Source of the DNA: Mesorhizobium caraganae | GTDB lineage: Bacteria > Pseudomonadota > Alphaproteobacteria > Rhizobiales > Rhizobiaceae | NCBI RefSeq assembly: GCF_016836705.1 | Contig: NZ_JAFCGY010000004.1 | Location: forward strand, 124,001 to 188,000 | DNA length: 64,000 nt | Direction of reading: 5' to 3' | Part shown: piece by piece, positions 60,781 to 64,000 of the stretch | Position numbering within the stretch: position 1 is the first letter of the stretch | Layout of the letters: each line of letters begins with the position of its first letter | Notes under the pieces: generated by a model | The model's input: only the letters and a program-made list of their open reading frames with translations | Told to the model about the DNA's origin: nothing | The model's database searches: none | Translations under genes and position numbers: made by a program

Positions 60781-60965
60781 GGCGCTGCCCCTCACCTGCC
60801 TGCCGGCATCCTCTCCCCGTATAGTGACGGGGAGAGGGGTCGCTCTCATCGACGATTTCGCCAATCGCCGGCGTTGCAAGATTAAGCGCCGAGGGCGCGG
60901 CAGGCCAGTTTCTCCCCGTCACTATACGGGGAGAAATGTCCGGCAGGACAATGAGGGGCGGCGCT
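60781..60965. repeat. rhizobial intergenic mosaic repeat, full-length copy (A5)
   Basis: Inverted ends GGCGCTGCCCCTCA and TGAGGGGCGGCGC with inner hairpins CTCCCCGTATAGTGACGGGG and CTCCCCGTCACTATACGGGG. The core has GATTTCGCCAATCGCC and GCGTTGCAAG, like A4. It lies between the lolD stop and the LexA-controlled micropeptide; the bases from 60646 to 60780 hold nothing else I can identify. Confidence 0.8.
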
Positions 60966-61045
60966 GCCTTCGGCAATCTTGCTTGCTCTGAAGGACCTCG
61001 CCAAGGAGGCGATCATCCGCAGGCCTCCTGAGCCACTGCCATGCC

Positions 61046-61729
61046 CTAAAGCGGGACGACCTTACCCTCGTGCAGCGTCACCCGCCGATCCATGCGCGAG
61101 GCCAGTTCGTGATTGTGGGTGGCGATCAACGCGGCAAGGCCGGATTGCCTGACCAGCGCGCCCAGCGCCTCGAAGACATAGGAGGCGGTGACGGGGTCGA
61201 GATTGCCGGTCGGCTCGTCGGCCAAAAGCAGTAATGGCGCATTGGCGACAGCACGGGCAATGGCGACGCGCTGCTGCTCGCCGCCGGACAGTTCAGACGG
61301 CCGGTGCGACGCGCGCTTGCCGATCTGCATGTAGTCGAGCAGTTGCGCCGCGCGCTCCGACGCCTCCTTGCGCGAGAGCCCCTTGATCAGCTGCGGCATC
61401 ATGATGTTTTCGAGTGCCGAAAATTCCGGCAGCAAATGGTGAAACTGATAGACGAAGCCGACATCGTTGCGGCGGATCGCGGTGCGTTCGTCATCGGACA
61501 GCCGTCCGCAGGCGCGGCCGGCCAAAATGACGTCGCCGGCGTCGGGGCGCTCGAGCAGGCCCGCAGTGTGCAAGAGCGTCGACTTGCCGGTGCCCGATGG
61601 CGCCACCAGCGCCACCATCTCGCCGCGCTTCAGCGAAAAGTCGGCGCCGTTGAGAATGGTGAGCTTGCGCGGCCCCTGGATATAGTGCCGCTCGACGCTC
61701 TTCAGCTCGATAATGATCTCGGACTTCAT
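61046..61729 (-). CDS. lolD: lipoprotein-releasing system ATP-binding protein
   Basis: This is a 227-residue ATPase of the LolD/MacB branch from the ATG at 61729. [20 protein letters not shown], Walker [11 protein letters not shown]-loop [20 protein letters not shown] (the LolD-specific segment), signature [14 protein letters not shown] and Walker [14 protein letters not shown] are all present. It powers extraction of lipoproteins from the inner membrane. Its start overlaps the permease stop by 4 bases. Confidence 0.92.
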   Translation of the reverse strand: MKSEIIIELKSVERHYIQGPRKLTILNGADFSLKRGEMVALVAPSGTGKSTLLHTAGLLERPDAGDVILAGRACGRLSDDERTAIRRNDVGFVYQFHHLLPEFSALENIMMPQLIKGLSRKEASERAAQLLDYMQIGKRASHRPSELSGGEQQRVAIARAVANAPLLLLADEPTGNLDPVTASYVFEALGALVRQSGLAALIATHNHELASRMDRRVTLHEGKVVPL

Positions 61730-63042
61730 TCGTATCTCAAGGCCTCGACCGGATCGAGACGGGCGGCCCGCCACGCCGGAAACACGGTTGCCAGGAAGGA
61801 CAGGCCGAGCGCCATCAGGATGACATAGATAGTCTCGCGCGGGTCCATCTTTGCCGGCAACTGGCTGAGGAAATAGAGCTCCGGATTGAACAGCACCTTG
61901 CCGGTCATCCAGGAGAAGAACTGGCGGATGGATTCGATGTTGGTGCAGATCAGCACCCCGAGCAGCACGCCGGCGAGCGTGCCGGTCACACCGATCGCCG
62001 CGCCAGTCATCAGGAAGATGCGCAGGATGGCGGCGCGCGAGGCGCCCATCGTGCGCAGGATGGCGATGTCGTGGCCCTTGTCCTTCACCAGCATGATCAG
62101 GCCGGAGATGATGTTGAGCGCCGCCACCAGCACGATCAGCGTCAGGATCATGAACATGACGTTGCGCTCGACCTGAAGTGCTGAAAAGAACGTCTCGTTG
62201 CGCTGGCGCCAGTCGACCATGTCGATTGGCCGCTGCGCCGCCGCATCGACCAGCGGTTTCAGCGCGTCCACATCGTCGGGATTGTCGACATAGATCTCGA
62301 TCGTCTGCGCCCTGCCGTCCATGTTGAAATAGAGCTGCGCTTCGGAAAACGGCATGTAGACGATGGAGCTGTCATATTCCGACATGCCGACCTCGAAGAT
62401 CGCCGCCACCTTGTAGCCCTTCATCCGCGGCGTCGTGCCCATCGGCGTCACATCGCCTTCCGGCGAGATCAGCGTGATGGTGTCGCCGAGCACGAGGCCG
62501 AGATTCTCGGCCATGCGCTTGCCGATGGCGACGCCCTCGCCCGAGTCGAAATCGGCGAGCGAACCCTGCTTGACGTTGTTGGCGACGATGGCGATCTTGC
62601 CGAGGTCTTCGGCGCGTATGCCGCGCACCAGCGCGCCCATGCCGCCGCCGACATTGCCTTGCGCCAGCACCTGGCCGTCGATCAGCGGAATGGCGTATTT
62701 GACGCCGGCCACGCCGTTGATGCGGGCGGCAACCTGCGCGTAGTCCTCAAGCGGCGAATCCAGCGGCTGCACGATCAGATGACCGTTGACGCCGAGGATG
62801 CGGGTCAGAAGCTCAGCCCGGAATCCGTTCATCACCGCCATGACGACGATCAGCGTGGCGACACCGAGCATGATGCCGAGGAAGGAGATCGAGGCGATGA
62901 CCGAGATCACCGTCTCCTTGCGGCGCGACCGCAGATAGCGCCAGGCGACCATGCGTTCGAACATGGAGAACGGGCCAGCGACCGGAGATTTGGCGATCGG
63001 CGACTTGGCGACCGAAGGCTTCGTTGCCGCGGCCTCGCTCAT
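61726..63042 (-). CDS. lolC: lipoprotein-releasing system transmembrane protein (LolC/LolE)
   Basis: This is a 438-residue permease with an N-terminal helix, a large periplasmic MacB-PCD-type domain (about 75-275) and three C-terminal helices (FtsX domain). [20 protein letters not shown] and [20 protein letters not shown] are the LolC/E N-terminal marks. Alphaproteobacteria usually have a single permease that stands for both LolC and LolE. It overlaps lolD and proS by 4 bases each (ATGA), so proS-lolC-lolD are one coupled unit. Confidence 0.92.
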   Translation of the reverse strand: MSEAAATKPSVAKSPIAKSPVAGPFSMFERMVAWRYLRSRRKETVISVIASISFLGIMLGVATLIVVMAVMNGFRAELLTRILGVNGHLIVQPLDSPLEDYAQVAARINGVAGVKYAIPLIDGQVLAQGNVGGGMGALVRGIRAEDLGKIAIVANNVKQGSLADFDSGEGVAIGKRMAENLGLVLGDTITLISPEGDVTPMGTTPRMKGYKVAAIFEVGMSEYDSSIVYMPFSEAQLYFNMDGRAQTIEIYVDNPDDVDALKPLVDAAAQRPIDMVDWRQRNETFFSALQVERNVMFMILTLIVLVAALNIISGLIMLVKDKGHDIAILRTMGASRAAILRIFLMTGAAIGVTGTLAGVLLGVLICTNIESIRQFFSWMTGKVLFNPELYFLSQLPAKMDPRETIYVILMALGLSFLATVFPAWRAARLDPVEALRYE

Positions 63043-64000
63043 GCGATTGCACCGAAGCGTTTCTTGGCCTCCGCGACCGGCAGCGTCTCGCGCTCGCCGG
63101 TCCGGCGGTTCTTGATCTCGATCTCGCCGGCGGCAACGCCGCGCGGTCCGACGATCACCTGCCAGGGCAGGCCGATAAGATCGGCGGTGGCAAACTTGCC
63201 GCCAGGACGCTGGTCGGTGTCGTCGTAGAGCACGTCCTTGCCGGCGCCGGTGAAGGCGGCATAGAGCTCGCCGCAGACGCGGTCGCAGTCGGCGTCGCCC
63301 ACCTTCATGTTGATCAGGCCGATGTCGAACGGCGCCACCGCCTCAGGCCAGATGATGCCGTTGTCGTCATGGCTGGCCTCGATGATCGCCGCCACCAGGC
63401 GCGATGGGCCGATGCCGTAGGAGCCGCCGGAGACGAAATGATCCTTGCCGTCGGGCCCGGTCACCTTGGCGCCCATCGGCTTCGAATATTTGTCTCCGAA
63501 ATGGAAGATGTGGCCGACCTCGATGCCGCGCGCCGAGACCCGGTCCGCTTCGCCGAGCTTGTCCCAGGCCGCCTCGTCATGCATCTCGTCGGTGGCGGCA
63601 TAGGGCGTCGTCCACGTCTTGACGATGTCGGCGATCTCGCTGTCATTGGCAAAGTCGGTGTTTTCGCCGGGCACTTTCAACGACAGATACTCGCGGTCGC
63701 AGTAGACCTGGCTCTCGCCGGTGTCGGCCAGGATGATGAATTCATGGCTGAGGTCGCCGCCGATCGGCCCGGTGTCGGCCCGCATCGGAATCGCCTGCAG
63801 GCCCATGCGTGTGAAGGTCCGCAGATACGAGACGAACATCCTGTTGTAGGCTGCCTTGGCGCCCTCGAAATCGAGGTCGAAGGAATAGGCGTCCTTCATC
63901 AGGAATTCGCGCGAGCGCATGACGCCGAAGCGCGGCCGCACCTCGTCGCGGAACTTCCATTGGATGTGGTAGAGGTTGAGCGGCAAATCCTTGTAGGACT
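63039..64000 (-). CDS. proS: prolyl-tRNA synthetase, C-terminal part
   Basis: The 320 codons in the window are the 3' part of the gene; the start lies beyond the right edge. Motif 2 ([20 protein letters not shown]) and motif 3 with [20 protein letters not shown] are visible, followed by an anticodon-binding domain ([13 protein letters not shown] ... [17 protein letters not shown]). The insertion between motifs 2 and 3 found in E. coli is absent, the short form typical of alphaproteobacteria. Its stop overlaps the lolC start. Confidence 0.93.
   Translation of the reverse strand, partial: SYKDLPLNLYHIQWKFRDEVRPRFGVMRSREFLMKDAYSFDLDFEGAKAAYNRMFVSYLRTFTRMGLQAIPMRADTGPIGGDLSHEFIILADTGESQVYCDREYLSLKVPGENTDFANDSEIADIVKTWTTPYAATDEMHDEAAWDKLGEADRVSARGIEVGHIFHFGDKYSKPMGAKVTGPDGKDHFVSGGSYGIGPSRLVAAIIEASHDDNGIIWPEAVAPFDIGLINMKVGDADCDRVCGELYAAFTGAGKDVLYDDTDQRPGGKFATADLIGLPWQVIVGPRGVAAGEIEIKNRRTGERETLPVAEAKKRFGAIA

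Overview
The window looks like chromosomal DNA of a Mesorhizobium-type alphaproteobacterium (Hyphomicrobiales, Phyllobacteriaceae). The evidence is high GC with strong third-position bias, a heterotetrameric sarcosine oxidase operon, an aerobic-type cobalamin cluster (cobC, cobD, cobO, cobU/cobP) with a B12 riboswitch, the alphaproteobacterial LexA motif GAAC-N7-GAAC, and several copies of a rhizobial-type intergenic mosaic repeat. This placement is inferred from gene content and signal style, not from a database search. I saw no rRNA, prophage, insertion sequence or CRISPR array. One tRNA gene (Leu, anticodon GAG) is present.

Layout. 1-2.1 kb: an NMT1/TauA-like binding protein and a secreted VWA (DUF1194) protein. 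2.1-4.7 kb: a dimethylglycine-dehydrogenase-like FAD/GcvT fusion. 4.8-12.7 kb (minus): a surface-polysaccharide or lipid-linked-sugar locus with a HAD-UbiA fusion, a DprE1-like oxidase, a small SMR-like carrier, an epimerase, an aminotransferase, a membrane glycosyltransferase-like protein and an FkbM methyltransferase. 12.9-15.8 kb: a small exported protein and a large MscS channel. 16-21.1 kb (plus): soxBDAG. 21.3-23.5 kb: an MFS exporter and a nitroreductase. 23.7-31.3 kb (plus): an XRE-cupin regulator followed by a tightly overlapping four-gene operon with two more dimethylglycine-dehydrogenase-like proteins, a homocysteine S-methyltransferase-like protein and an aminotransferase. 31.4-40.1 kb: two quinone-oxidoreductase-like genes (one frameshifted), a VAO-type oxidase, a cytosine-deaminase-like amidohydrolase, an ABC importer, RidA and a creatininase-family protein. 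40.1-45.9 kb: cobalamin synthesis and cobalt uptake, then a ChaC protein. 46-51.2 kb: a Rieske oxygenase, two membrane proteins, a MerR regulator and MgtE. 51.6-56.7 kb (plus): a degenerate response regulator followed by sgaA, mclA, mtkA and mtkB, the glyoxylate-regenerating part of the serine cycle. 56.7-60.4 kb: TauD-like dioxygenase, tRNA-Leu, lipB and an M50 protease. 60.5-60.65 kb: a 28-codon membrane ORF behind a promoter overlaid by three LexA half-sites. 61-64 kb: lolD, lolC/E and the 3' part of proS.

How it fits together. The dominant theme is catabolism of N-methylated compounds and assimilation of the released one-carbon units. A Rieske N-demethylase candidate could yield dimethylglycine, the three FAD/GcvT fusions could remove methyl groups, and SoxBDAG would oxidise sarcosine to glycine plus 5,10-methylene-tetrahydrofolate. 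Methylene-tetrahydrofolate and glycine give serine, and SgaA/MtkAB/McL link serine to acetyl-CoA and glyoxylate. The amidohydrolase/creatininase locus may feed the same route if its substrate is a creatinine-like heterocycle. These links are inferred from family membership and proximity; hydroxypyruvate reductase, glycerate kinase, GlyA and PEP carboxylase are not in the window.

The observation I rank highest is the tiny ORF at 60502-60588. It has a good ribosome binding site, one predicted membrane helix and a consensus-like promoter whose spacer and -10 carry GAAC-N7-GAAC-N7-GAAC. By analogy with Caulobacter SidA it is a candidate SOS-induced membrane micropeptide, possibly a cell-division inhibitor.
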